Assembly: GCA_021780395.1 (NCBI GenBank)
Contig: JAJXYU010000272.1
Coordinates: 1-10,079 of the forward strand
DNA length: 10,079 nt
Source: Pseudomonadota bacterium
GTDB taxonomy: Bacteria; Pseudomonadota; Gammaproteobacteria; Steroidobacterales; Steroidobacteraceae
Reading direction: 5' to 3'
The translations under genes were made by a program, and so were the position numbers. This document shows, piece after piece, positions 1 through 6,342 of the stretch; within the stretch, counting starts at the first letter, position 1; the number at the start of each line of letters is the position of its first letter. The notes beneath the pieces were generated by a model. The model had not been told where the DNA came from. It worked only from the letters and a program-made list of their open reading frames with translations, and did not search any database.

Positions 1-1
1 G

Positions 2-70
2 CCGGCCTCGACGGTGCCGCCCGCCTCGACGGTGCCGCCGGCCTCGGCGGCGCCCGCCAGCCCGCCATGA
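2..70 (+). CDS. C-terminal tail of an upstream gene (possibly gspD), partial
   Basis: The reading frame beginning at base 2 is open to a TGA at 68-70, which overlaps the gspE start as ATGA. It would encode 22 residues made only of Pro, Ala, Ser, Thr and Val, containing PASTVP twice and a decayed third copy. Such a tail says nothing about function. The ATGA overlap and the common order gspD-gspE-gspF (known for example from Burkholderia) make the C-terminus of the secretin GspD the best guess, but this is inference from position. The gspE frame itself is also open to the left edge with no start codon before 67, so this frame is not unique. Confidence 0.45.
   Translation, partial: PASTVPPASTVPPASAAPASPP
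5..58. repeat. Three 18-bp tandem repeat units
   Basis: Units at 5-22, 23-40 and 41-58 begin GCCTCGACGGTGCCGCC. The first two differ only in the last base, and the third has diverged at several positions. In the presumed upstream gene the unit encodes a six-residue Pro/Ala/Ser/Thr repeat. In the gspE frame it would encode a different hexapeptide (LDGAAR-like). Copy number beyond the left edge cannot be seen. Confidence 0.75.
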
Positions 71-1596
71 GCGCCGATCCCACCGTGACCGGTGGGGGCG
101 CCCCCGCCGGGGCGGCGAGCGTCCCGCCACCCGCCGCGACGCTGCTCGCGTTCCCGTTCGCGAAGCGCCACGGCGTGCTCGTGCGCGGGGTCGTCGACGG
201 CGTCGCCGACACGGTCTACCGGCCGGGCGCGACCCCGCTCGCGCTCGCCGAGGTGCGTCGGTTCGTCGGCCGGCCGCTGAAGCTCACCCGCGTGCCGGCG
301 GAGACGTTCGATGCGCTGCTGCGCGCGGCGTACGAGTCGGGCTCGGGCGCCGCGATGCAGATGCTCGAGGGGCTCGACGGCGACGAGGACCTCGCGCACC
401 TCGCCGAGGACATCCCGGAGTCCTCGGACCTGCTCGAGAGCGACGACGAGGCACCGATCATCCGGCTGATCAACGCGCTCCTCACCCAGGCGGTGAAGGA
501 GAACGCGTCCGACATCCACATCGAGCCGTACGAGAACCGTCTGGTGATCCGGTTCCGCGTCGACGGGGTGCTGCGCGAGGTGCTGCAGACCAAGCGCGCG
601 GTCGCACCGCTCGTGGTCTCGCGCATCAAGGTGATGTCGAAGCTCGACATCGCCGAGCGCCGCCTGCCGCAGGACGGCCGGATCAGCCTGCGGATCGCGG
701 GACGCGCGGTCGACGTGCGCGTCTCGACGCTGCCGTCGGGACACGGCGAGCGGGTCGTGCTGCGACTCCTCGACAAGCAGGCCGGTCGGATCGAGCTCAC
801 CTCGCTCGGCATGGATCCGGCCACCCAGGCCTTGATGGACGAGATCATCCACAAGCCGCACGGGATCATCCTGGTCACCGGCCCCACCGGCTCGGGCAAG
901 ACGACGACGTTGTACGCGGCGCTCGAGCGGATCAACGACAACACCCGCAACGTGATGACGGTCGAGGACCCGATCGAGTACTACATCGACGGGATCGGCC
1001 AGACGCAGGTGAACACCAAGGTCGAGATGACCTTCGCGCGCGGGCTGCGGGCGATCCTGCGCCAGGACCCCGACGTCGTGATGGTCGGCGAGATCCGCGA
1101 CCTCGAGACCGCGCAGATCGCGGTGCAGGCGAGCCTCACCGGCCACCTCGTGCTCTCGACGCTCCACACGAACACCGCGGTCGGCGCGGTCACGCGCCTG
1201 CGCGACATGGGGATCGAGCCGTTCCTGCTGTCCTCGAGCCTGATCGGCGTGCTCGCGCAGCGGCTCGTGCGCTCGCTGAACCCCGAGACCAAGGAGCGTT
1301 TCCTCGCGGGCGAGCACGAGCGGCGGCTCCTGAACCTCGGCGAGACCGCCGGTCCCGTGGAGATCTGTCGCCCGAGCAGCGAGCCCGGGAGCGGCTACCG
1401 CGGCCGGACCGGGATCTACGAGCTGATCGCGGTCGACGATCACATGCGCGCGATGATCCACGACGGCGCCTCCGAGCAGGAACTCGAGCGCTATGCCCGC
1501 ACCCGCGGGCCGGGGATCCGCGACGACGGCCGCCGCAAGGTGCTCGCCGGCGAGACGACGCTCGAGGAAGTGCTGCGCGTGACCCGCGAGGATTGA
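67..1596 (+). CDS. gspE: Type II secretion system ATPase GspE
   Basis: This is the cytoplasmic hexameric ATPase that powers pseudopilus assembly in type II secretion, docking on GspL and GspF at the inner membrane. Its 509 residues carry the full secretion-ATPase core. An N-terminal N1/N2 region (about 15-225) includes [20 protein letters not shown]. The Walker A is [10 protein letters not shown] at 272-281, the Asp box VEDPIEY starts at 299, Walker B is [10 protein letters not shown] at 336-345, and the His box [12 protein letters not shown] is at 358-369. The C-terminal [11 protein letters not shown] is at 443-453. The Zn-binding tetracysteine domain normally lying between the His box and that motif is altered. 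Where CxxC pairs are expected the sequence reads LNPETK and [10 protein letters not shown], and Cys434 is the only cysteine in this C-terminal part. The ATG at 67 overlaps the upstream stop (ATGA), and no clear Shine-Dalgarno is visible, consistent with translational coupling. PilB of type IV pili is the alternative, but the adjacent GspF-type protein and overall sequence favour GspE. Confidence 0.95.
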   Translation: MSADPTVTGGGAPAGAASVPPPAATLLAFPFAKRHGVLVRGVVDGVADTVYRPGATPLALAEVRRFVGRPLKLTRVPAETFDALLRAAYESGSGAAMQMLEGLDGDEDLAHLAEDIPESSDLLESDDEAPIIRLINALLTQAVKENASDIHIEPYENRLVIRFRVDGVLREVLQTKRAVAPLVVSRIKVMSKLDIAERRLPQDGRISLRIAGRAVDVRVSTLPSGHGERVVLRLLDKQAGRIELTSLGMDPATQALMDEIIHKPHGIILVTGPTGSGKTTTLYAALERINDNTRNVMTVEDPIEYYIDGIGQTQVNTKVEMTFARGLRAILRQDPDVVMVGEIRDLETAQIAVQASLTGHLVLSTLHTNTAVGAVTRLRDMGIEPFLLSSSLIGVLAQRLVRSLNPETKERFLAGEHERRLLNLGETAGPVEICRPSSEPGSGYRGRTGIYELIAVDDHMRAMIHDGASEQELERYARTRGPGIRDDGRRKVLAGETTLEEVLRVTRED

Positions 1597-2813
1597 TGGG
1601 CGCGTTCGAGTACACCGCGCTCGACGCCGACGGCAAGGAGCGACGCGGGCTGATCGAGGGCGACACGCCGAAGCACGTGCGCCAGCTGCTGCGCGACCGC
1701 CAGCTCCTCCCGGTGCAGATCCAGGAGGCCACCCAGAGCGAGCACAAGCGCGGCCGCGCGCATCCGCTGATGCGCCGCGGGATATCCCAGCTCGACCTCG
1801 CGATGCTGACCCGCCAGCTCGCGACCCTGGTGCGCTCGGGCCTCCCCCTCGACGAGTCGCTCCAGGCGGTCGCCGAGCAGACCGAGAAGCCGCGCGTGCA
1901 GCGGATCGTGCTCGGCGTGCGCAGCAAGGTCGTCGAGGGTCACCCGCTCGCGGACGGCTTCCGCGACTTTCCGCAGGCGTTCCCCGAGATCTACCGCGCG
2001 ACGGTCGCGGCCGGCGAGCAGTCGGGGCGCCTCGATCACGTGCTCGAGCGGCTCGCCGACTTCACCGAGTCGCGCCAGGCGATGGGCCAGGAAGTCGGCA
2101 ACGCGCTCGTCTATCCGATCGTGCTCGTGGTGCTGTCGTTCGCGATCGTCTCGTTCCTGCTCGCCTACGTGGTCCCGCAGGTCGTCGCGGTGTTCCAGTC
2201 CGAGCACACGCAGCTGCCGCTCGCGACGCGGATCCTGATCGGCGCGAGCCACGTGGTGCGCCACTACTGGATCGTCGGTCTCGCGGCGATCGGCGCCGCG
2301 GGCTATGGGTTCGCGCGCTGGGTCAAGCGCCCCGACGCACGGCTGCGCTTCGACCGCTTCCTGCTGCGCGTGCCGCTCGCGGGCAAACTGATCCGGGGCT
2401 TGAACACCGCACGCTTCGCGCGCACCTTGAGCATCCTGACCGCGAGCGCGGTGCCGGTGCTCGAGGCACTGCGGATCGCGGCCGACGTGGTGAACAACCA
2501 GCCGATGAAGCAGGCGGTGCTCGACACCGCAGCACGGGTGCGCGAGGGCGCGCCGATCGGCAAGTCGCTCGCGGTGCACAAGCTGTTCCCGCCGATGATG
2601 ATCCATCTGATCTCGAGCGGCGAGGCGAGCGGCGAGCTCGAGAACATGCTCGAGCGGGCGGCGGTGAATCAGGAGCGCGAGATGGACGGGCTGATCGCGA
2701 CGATGACGAACCTGCTCGGGCCGTTCATGGTCGTCTTCATGGGCGCGATCGTGATGTTCATCGTGATCGCATTGCTCCTGCCGATATTCGAGCTCAACGA
2801 TCTCGTCAAGTAG
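1596..2813 (+). CDS. gspF: Type II secretion inner-membrane platform protein GspF
   Basis: GspF is the polytopic inner-membrane protein that links the GspE ATPase to pseudopilus assembly. From the ATG at 1596 the protein is 405 residues, the normal family size, and begins [18 protein letters not shown], the typical GspF opening. An in-frame TTG at 1593 is possible but less likely. Two T2SSF cytoplasmic domains are visible (about 70-190 and 270-375). The first contains PEIYRATVAAGEQSGRLDHVLERLA, and the second has the matching MMIHLISSGEASGELENML. Membrane segments fall near 173-196, 225-242 and 377-398, the usual three-helix topology. The start overlaps the gspE stop by one base (TGATG), so the two are almost certainly co-transcribed and coupled. 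No gspG follows. PilC of type IV pili is the related alternative. Confidence 0.94.
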   Translation: MGAFEYTALDADGKERRGLIEGDTPKHVRQLLRDRQLLPVQIQEATQSEHKRGRAHPLMRRGISQLDLAMLTRQLATLVRSGLPLDESLQAVAEQTEKPRVQRIVLGVRSKVVEGHPLADGFRDFPQAFPEIYRATVAAGEQSGRLDHVLERLADFTESRQAMGQEVGNALVYPIVLVVLSFAIVSFLLAYVVPQVVAVFQSEHTQLPLATRILIGASHVVRHYWIVGLAAIGAAGYGFARWVKRPDARLRFDRFLLRVPLAGKLIRGLNTARFARTLSILTASAVPVLEALRIAADVVNNQPMKQAVLDTAARVREGAPIGKSLAVHKLFPPMMIHLISSGEASGELENMLERAAVNQEREMDGLIATMTNLLGPFMVVFMGAIVMFIVIALLLPIFELNDLVK

Positions 2814-2824
2814 CCGCCGAGGTA

Positions 2825-2854
2825 TTGCACGCGCGCCGCGTTTTGGGATACAAA
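2825..2854 (+). promoter_or_regulatory. Candidate sigma-70 promoter for the small charged protein
   Basis: TTGCAC at 2825-2830 and TACAAA at 2849-2854 are 18 bp apart, in one of the few A/T-containing spots of the window. The -35 matches consensus at three of six positions and the -10 at four of six. A start site near 2861 would give a leader of about 33 nt before the ATG at 2894. It overlaps the inverted repeat at 2837-2858, so the two interpretations compete. Confidence 0.35.
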
Positions 2855-2858
2855 CGCG
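2837..2858. terminator. Inverted repeat after gspF, possible terminator or operator
   Basis: CGCGTTTTG at 2837-2845 pairs with CAAACGCG at 2851-2858 across a 5-nt loop, giving eight base pairs with one bulged T. It lies 24 bp after the gspF stop. There is no downstream T-run, so it is not a textbook intrinsic terminator. It may help end the gspEF message or bind a regulator over the candidate promoter. Confidence 0.35.
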
Positions 2859-2893
2859 CGCGTGACGATCGATCATCGCAAGGTCCCGATCCC

Positions 2894-3163
2894 ATGACCG
2901 AGAAGCCCGAATCCGACGAGTTCGAGGAAGAGGACGGCGAGGGAACGGAAGTCGGCGGCGAGGAGGACGTCGAGCACATCATCCGCGACGTCGAGTCGCA
3001 GCGACGCCGTGGCCCGAAGGGCGGCGAGCCCGCGTGGCGACGCCTCGAGCGGGTGATGGAGGAGCGGCGCACCGCGGAGCTCCTCAGCGACTTCGACGAC
3101 TACGAGATCGGCGGCGACGGCGACGCCGACAAGCCCCACAGGAAGAGGAAAAAGGCGCGCTGA
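2894..3163 (+). CDS. Small charged protein resembling the PA3496 family
   Basis: This is an 89-residue, strongly charged, soluble protein. It has an acidic N-terminus (residues 6-25 rich in Glu/Asp), a basic patch SQRRRGPKGG (35-44), then WRRLERVMEERRTAELLSDFDDYEI (48-72) and a Lys/Arg-rich end RKRKKAR. The central helix followed by an acidic Asp/Phe motif resembles the short gammaproteobacterial PA3496 family, annotated only as a putative envelope integrity protein. That resemblance is from memory and of moderate strength. No signal peptide or membrane segment is present. I chose the ATG at 2894 because AAGG (2881-2884 region) lies about 10 nt upstream and the residues before it look non-coding; the frame extends upstream to a TTG at 2825. 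It stands between gspF and the amidohydrolase, and probably has its own promoter. Confidence 0.72.
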   Translation: MTEKPESDEFEEEDGEGTEVGGEEDVEHIIRDVESQRRRGPKGGEPAWRRLERVMEERRTAELLSDFDDYEIGGDGDADKPHRKRKKAR

Positions 3164-3179
3164 CACCGCGCCCGTCGTG

Positions 3180-3189
3180 CCCTGCAGGG
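3180..3189. promoter_or_regulatory. 10-bp perfect palindrome upstream of the amidohydrolase
   Basis: CCCTGCAGGG is self-complementary and sits 20 bp before the GTG start at 3210, in the 46-bp gap after the small charged gene. It could be half of an operator or chance in GC-rich DNA. Confidence 0.2.
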
Positions 3190-3198
3190 TGCGGCATC

Positions 3199-3202
3199 GG
3201 AG
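3199..3202 (+). promoter_or_regulatory. Ribosome binding site deciding the amidohydrolase start
   Basis: GGAG lies 7 nt before the GTG at 3210, ideal spacing. This favours that codon over the in-frame GTG at 3177, which has no comparable site and would add 11 residues (MPCRVRHRSDP) unlike the family N-terminus. Confidence 0.65.
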
Positions 3203-3209
3203 TGACCCC

Positions 3210-4787
3210 GTGAGCTTCAAGCGCACCGCCTTCGACTGGATCGAACACCATCGCGCGACCCTGTCCGAGTGGCACCGGACGATCTGGGAGTATGCGGAGC
3301 CGGCGTGGCGGGAGTACCGCTCCGCCGAGTGGTTCGTCGAGCGCCTGCGCGAGGCGGGCTTCGAGGTCGAGGCCGGGAGCGGCGGGATGCCGACCGCGTT
3401 CGCGGCGCGCTGGTCGAACGGCCCTGGCGCGACCGTCGCGGGCTACGCCGAATACGATGCGGTACCGGGCAACTGCCAGGCGGCGGCGACCGAGCGCGCG
3501 CCGCGCGCGGGGCTCTCCTCGCACGCGCCCGGGCACACCGATCCGCACTCCGCCCTCGGGATCGGCGCGCTCGCCGGGATCCTCGCGGCCCAGGCCGCGA
3601 TGCGCGCGCACGGGATCGGCGGGACCTTGCGGTTCTTCGGCGAACCGGCCGAGAAGGTACAGGGCTCGAAGCTCGTGCACGGCCTGCGTGGCTACTACGA
3701 CGGGATCGATGCGATCGTGAGCTATCACCCGTTCTACATGCTCCCGCTGTGCAATACGACCCGCTGGGACACGCACTGCGGCGCGTATGCGAGCCGGGTG
3801 TATTCCTTTGTGTGCGACGCGCCGGAGACCTGGGCGCAGGCCGCGGGCGACAGCCCGATCCCGGCGGCGCACTCCGCGGCGCGCGCGCCGGGCGCGAACG
3901 TCGCGCTGTTCACGATGTTCTCGCTCGGCAAGGCGACGCTCGAGTCGATGCTCGCGCATACCGGCGGCTGGTCGTTGAACGAGGCGATCCTGAGCGCCGG
4001 CCAGGCGACCGCGGACAACCTCCCCGCACAGCTCGCGCAGATCGTCTATGCGTGGCGCACGCCGGATCTCGGGATGGCGAATGCGATCCTCGAGGTGCTC
4101 GACCGCAATGCCGACCACGCCGCCGCGACCGCGCACTGCCGGGTCGTGAAGCGCTGGGTGTCGCGCACCCGCCCGGGAGTCGCGAACCACGTGCTCGCGG
4201 ACCTCGCGTACCGCAACCTCGCCGAGGTCGGCCCACCGCGCTACGACGAGGAGGCGCGGCGACTCGCGCGCGAGATCCAGCGCAAGCTCTCGATCGAACC
4301 GATGGACTCGCCGTTCCTGCCGGCCTGCGAGCGGCTGATCGATCCGCGCGAGGCCGAACGCGAGCTGCGCACGCAGATGCCGGCCTGGCAGACGAACTGG
4401 ACCTCGGACGATTACGTCGAGATGACCTGGTACGCGCCGACCGTGCGCCTGTACGTCGCCCGGCCGATGCTAAAGACCCCGCCCGGACACCCGGGCTACC
4501 CGCCCTGGGTCGCGAACGCGCTCGGCGGACTCGCGCCGTGCATCGACCCGACGGTCCAGGTCGCCGGCAAGACGATCGCGGCGACGCTCCTCGACGTGCT
4601 GACGGACGCGGCGGTGCGCGAGGCGGCGCGCCGGGAATTCGCGGAGCGCACCGGCGGGGAGCGGCGGATCGACCCGCTCCTGCCGCCGGATTTCGCGCCG
4701 CCGATCGACTATCGCTGGCCGGAGTACGTCGAGACGCCCCGCGGCCGCGGATGGTGGATCCCCGCCGCCGCCGACCTCGACGGCTGA
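3210..4787 (+). CDS. M20-type amidohydrolase (AbgB-like), non-canonical metal site
   Basis: The protein is 525 residues and has the fold signature of the M20 peptidase/amidohydrolase family, closest in architecture to AbgB, the p-aminobenzoyl-glutamate hydrolase subunit. AbgB-type enzymes hydrolyse amide bonds of small N-acyl amino acids in the cytoplasm. Landmarks are VAGYAEYDAVPGNCQ (about 74-88), HAPGHTDPHSALGIGAL (105-121), RFFGEPAEKVQGSK (about 140-153), SYHP with His173, a lid domain around 225-350, and a C-terminal part with TSDDYVEMTWYAPT and a helix ending AATLLDVLTD. In canonical M20D/AbgB proteins the first motif is HxCGH, the second PAEE, and a final GHKG-like histidine lies near the C-terminus. 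Here these read HAPGH (Pro107 for Cys), PAEK (Lys149 for the second Glu) and IDPT (445-448, no His). The substrate is therefore uncertain. No signal peptide is seen. It converges with an NCS1 permease 12 bp away. A carbamoyl- or acyl-amino-acid hydrolase is an alternative reading. Confidence 0.82.
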   Translation: MSFKRTAFDWIEHHRATLSEWHRTIWEYAEPAWREYRSAEWFVERLREAGFEVEAGSGGMPTAFAARWSNGPGATVAGYAEYDAVPGNCQAAATERAPRAGLSSHAPGHTDPHSALGIGALAGILAAQAAMRAHGIGGTLRFFGEPAEKVQGSKLVHGLRGYYDGIDAIVSYHPFYMLPLCNTTRWDTHCGAYASRVYSFVCDAPETWAQAAGDSPIPAAHSAARAPGANVALFTMFSLGKATLESMLAHTGGWSLNEAILSAGQATADNLPAQLAQIVYAWRTPDLGMANAILEVLDRNADHAAATAHCRVVKRWVSRTRPGVANHVLADLAYRNLAEVGPPRYDEEARRLAREIQRKLSIEPMDSPFLPACERLIDPREAERELRTQMPAWQTNWTSDDYVEMTWYAPTVRLYVARPMLKTPPGHPGYPPWVANALGGLAPCIDPTVQVAGKTIAATLLDVLTDAAVREAARREFAERTGGERRIDPLLPPDFAPPIDYRWPEYVETPRGRGWWIPAAADLDG

Positions 4788-4806
4788 GCCCGGCGCGCCT
4801 CAGCCG
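4781..4806. terminator. Bidirectional hairpin built from two convergent stop codons
   Basis: CGGCTGAG (4781-4788) and CTCAGCCG (4799-4806) form a perfect 8-bp inverted repeat around a 10-nt GC-only loop. The amidohydrolase TGA (4785-4787) and the permease TGA (4800-4802 on the minus strand) both lie in the stem. With only 12 bp between the two genes, this is the natural place for a shared terminator. No flanking T-runs are present, so pausing or Rho assistance may be needed. Confidence 0.6.
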
Positions 4807-6215
4807 GTCGGGCCACCGCGGGCGAGCACCCGTTCGCTCGCGGCGATCGCGGCCCGCTCGGTCGCCGGGTCGAACGAGCGGCTGAGCCACAGGTAGCTGC
4901 CGCCCGAGACCAGGAGCCCCGCGAGCCAGCCGACGTCGAGGCCGCCGAGCGCGCGCGCGGCGGGACCCACGTAGATCCCGGGCAGCACGAAGAACGGCCA
5001 GGTCACGGCGAACCCCGCGATGTACGGCACGAGCCCCCGCCAGCCCCACGCGCCATAGATCCCGCGCGGGTCGAACAGGTCCGTGATCGCGTAGCGGCCG
5101 CGGCGCACGAAGAAGTAATCGGTCAGGTTCACCGCGGTCCACGGCACCAGCAGGTAGAACATCACCGTCAGGGTCGCGAACAGCAGTCCGATCGCGTCCA
5201 TCGACAGCGCGAACGCGACCGCGCTCCAGGCCGCGGCGAGCGCGAGGATTGCGCCGATCCGCAGCCGAAAGCTCGGCCGCAGGCCGAACAGCGAGTTCGC
5301 CGCGGTGACCACGGTCAGCATCCCGCTGTACGCATTCAGGCCCATCGTCGCGACCAGCGCGGCGACCGACGCGAGCCCGAGCGTGACGCCGAACCCCGTG
5401 AACAGCGCGTTGCCCGCGTCGTGCAGCGCGAGCAGCCCGTCGGCCGCACCGAGCCGGGTCGCGAGCCACGCGCCGAGCGCGATCAGCCAGATCGCCGAGG
5501 AGGTCGCGCCCGCGAACACCGCGGCGATCAGCCGGCCGGGGCGGGTGCTGCGCGGCAGGTAGCGCGAGTAGTCGGAGATCGACGGCGCGTAGGTGAGGTT
5601 GTAGCCCGCGCTCGCGGCGAACTGCGCGATGAACGCCGGCCACGCGAAGCCGCCGCTCGGCGGGTGCGCGGCCGGCACGTGCCCGATCGCGATCGCGACG
5701 CTGACCGCGAGATAGAGCGGCAGGCAGATCCAGAAGCACCAGCGGAAGATCCGGTGCAGCCAGTCGTGGCCGAGCACCGCGATCAGGATCGCGATCGCGG
5801 TCGCGCCCAGGATCACCGGCGCGGATCCCCAGCCGAGCATCGCGGCGAGACCATGCGCCATCAGCACGAGGTCCGCCACATTGAACAGGATGAACATCAC
5901 GAGCGTCGCGAGCAGCACCAGCACCACGCCGCGGTAGCCGAACTGCGCCCGCGACTGGATCATCTGCGGGAGCCCGAGCTCCGGGCCCTGCGAGGCGTGG
6001 AACGCGACGAACACCGTGCCGAACAGGATCCCGAGCGCGCCCGCGAGCGTGGTGTAGCCGAAGCCCAACCCCAAGCTCGGGCCGACGAAGCCGATCGAGA
6101 GCGTGAAGAAATGGAAATTGCCGAGGAACCAGAACGTGACCTGGTCGCGGATGCGGCCGTGTCGATCGTGCTCGGGAATCCAGTCGATCGACCGATGTTC
6201 GATGGATAGCGCCAA
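4800..6215 (-). CDS. NCS1 family permease (nucleobase/hydantoin/allantoin type)
   Basis: This inner-membrane cation-coupled symporter belongs to the NCS1 (purine-cytosine permease/Mhp1) family, which imports nucleobases, hydantoins, allantoin, thiamine or related compounds. From the TTG at 6215 the protein is 471 residues, a normal length, with about 12 hydrophobic segments. Family marks are the N-terminal IEHRSIDWIPEHDRHGR, the first helix with FLGNFHFF (30-37), SISDYSRYLP after helix 6, MGLNAYSGMLTVVTA in helix 8, and VPWTAVNLTDYFFVRRGRY followed by GIYGAWGW. The substrate cannot be read from sequence by eye. The frame is open upstream to 6392, but those 59 residues are low-complexity and would overlap the divergent gene. 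TTG is the only start codon next to the conserved N-terminus. A TATAGT at 6223-6228 would place transcription at or next to this TTG, implying a leaderless message. The gene converges on the AbgB-like amidohydrolase and diverges from an MFS transporter. Confidence 0.9.
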   Translation of the reverse strand: MALSIEHRSIDWIPEHDRHGRIRDQVTFWFLGNFHFFTLSIGFVGPSLGLGFGYTTLAGALGILFGTVFVAFHASQGPELGLPQMIQSRAQFGYRGVVLVLLATLVMFILFNVADLVLMAHGLAAMLGWGSAPVILGATAIAILIAVLGHDWLHRIFRWCFWICLPLYLAVSVAIAIGHVPAAHPPSGGFAWPAFIAQFAASAGYNLTYAPSISDYSRYLPRSTRPGRLIAAVFAGATSSAIWLIALGAWLATRLGAADGLLALHDAGNALFTGFGVTLGLASVAALVATMGLNAYSGMLTVVTAANSLFGLRPSFRLRIGAILALAAAWSAVAFALSMDAIGLLFATLTVMFYLLVPWTAVNLTDYFFVRRGRYAITDLFDPRGIYGAWGWRGLVPYIAGFAVTWPFFVLPGIYVGPAARALGGLDVGWLAGLLVSGGSYLWLSRSFDPATERAAIAASERVLARGGPTG

Positions 6216-6222
6216 GCGTCCG

Positions 6223-6251
6223 ACTATACCGGCATTCGCGGCGCCGGACCA
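6223..6251 (-). promoter_or_regulatory. Candidate promoter for the NCS1 permease
   Basis: On the minus strand TATAGT (6228-6223) is a good -10 element, four of six matches, and is unusually A/T-rich for this window. A weak TGGTCC lies 17 bp upstream (6251-6246). Initiation about 7 bp downstream of the -10 would fall at 6216, directly before the TTG start. Confidence 0.45.
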
Positions 6252-6254
6252 CGG

Positions 6255-6269
6255 CCGGCGTCGCGCCGG
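6255..6269. promoter_or_regulatory. Dyad in the divergent control region, possible operator
   Basis: CCGGCG (6255-6260) and CGCCGG (6264-6269) form a perfect dyad around TCG, sitting between the two candidate divergent promoters and abutting the -35 of the plus-strand one. GCGCCGGA also occurs as a direct repeat at 6241-6248 and 6263-6270, two helical turns apart. The arms are pure G/C, so chance is a real possibility. No regulator gene is in the window. Confidence 0.3.
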
Positions 6270-6271
6270 AT

Positions 6272-6300
6272 TTGCGGCCCCCGCCGTCGACGCGTAGATT
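6272..6300 (+). promoter_or_regulatory. Candidate promoter for the first MFS transporter
   Basis: TTGCGG (6272-6277) and TAGATT (6295-6300) are separated by 17 bp. The -10 matches four of six positions and the -35 three of six. Transcription from near 6307 would give a leader of about 36 nt containing GAGGA at 6326-6330, 12 nt before the ATG. Confidence 0.45.
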
Positions 6301-6342
6301 CGCGCGGGACACGCTCCCGACCCACGAGGACCCAAGCCCCGC

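Noticed and set aside
1491..2876. A 461-codon open frame on the minus strand opposite gspF
   Set aside because: It is rich in His, Arg, Glu and Asp with no recognisable family, and gspF on the other strand is unambiguous. It is an antisense shadow.
3269..4885. A 538-codon plus-strand frame overlapping the amidohydrolase
   Set aside because: The product is dominated by Arg/Ala/Gly/Asp repeats and has no motif. The amidohydrolase frame carries coherent family motifs over the same bases.
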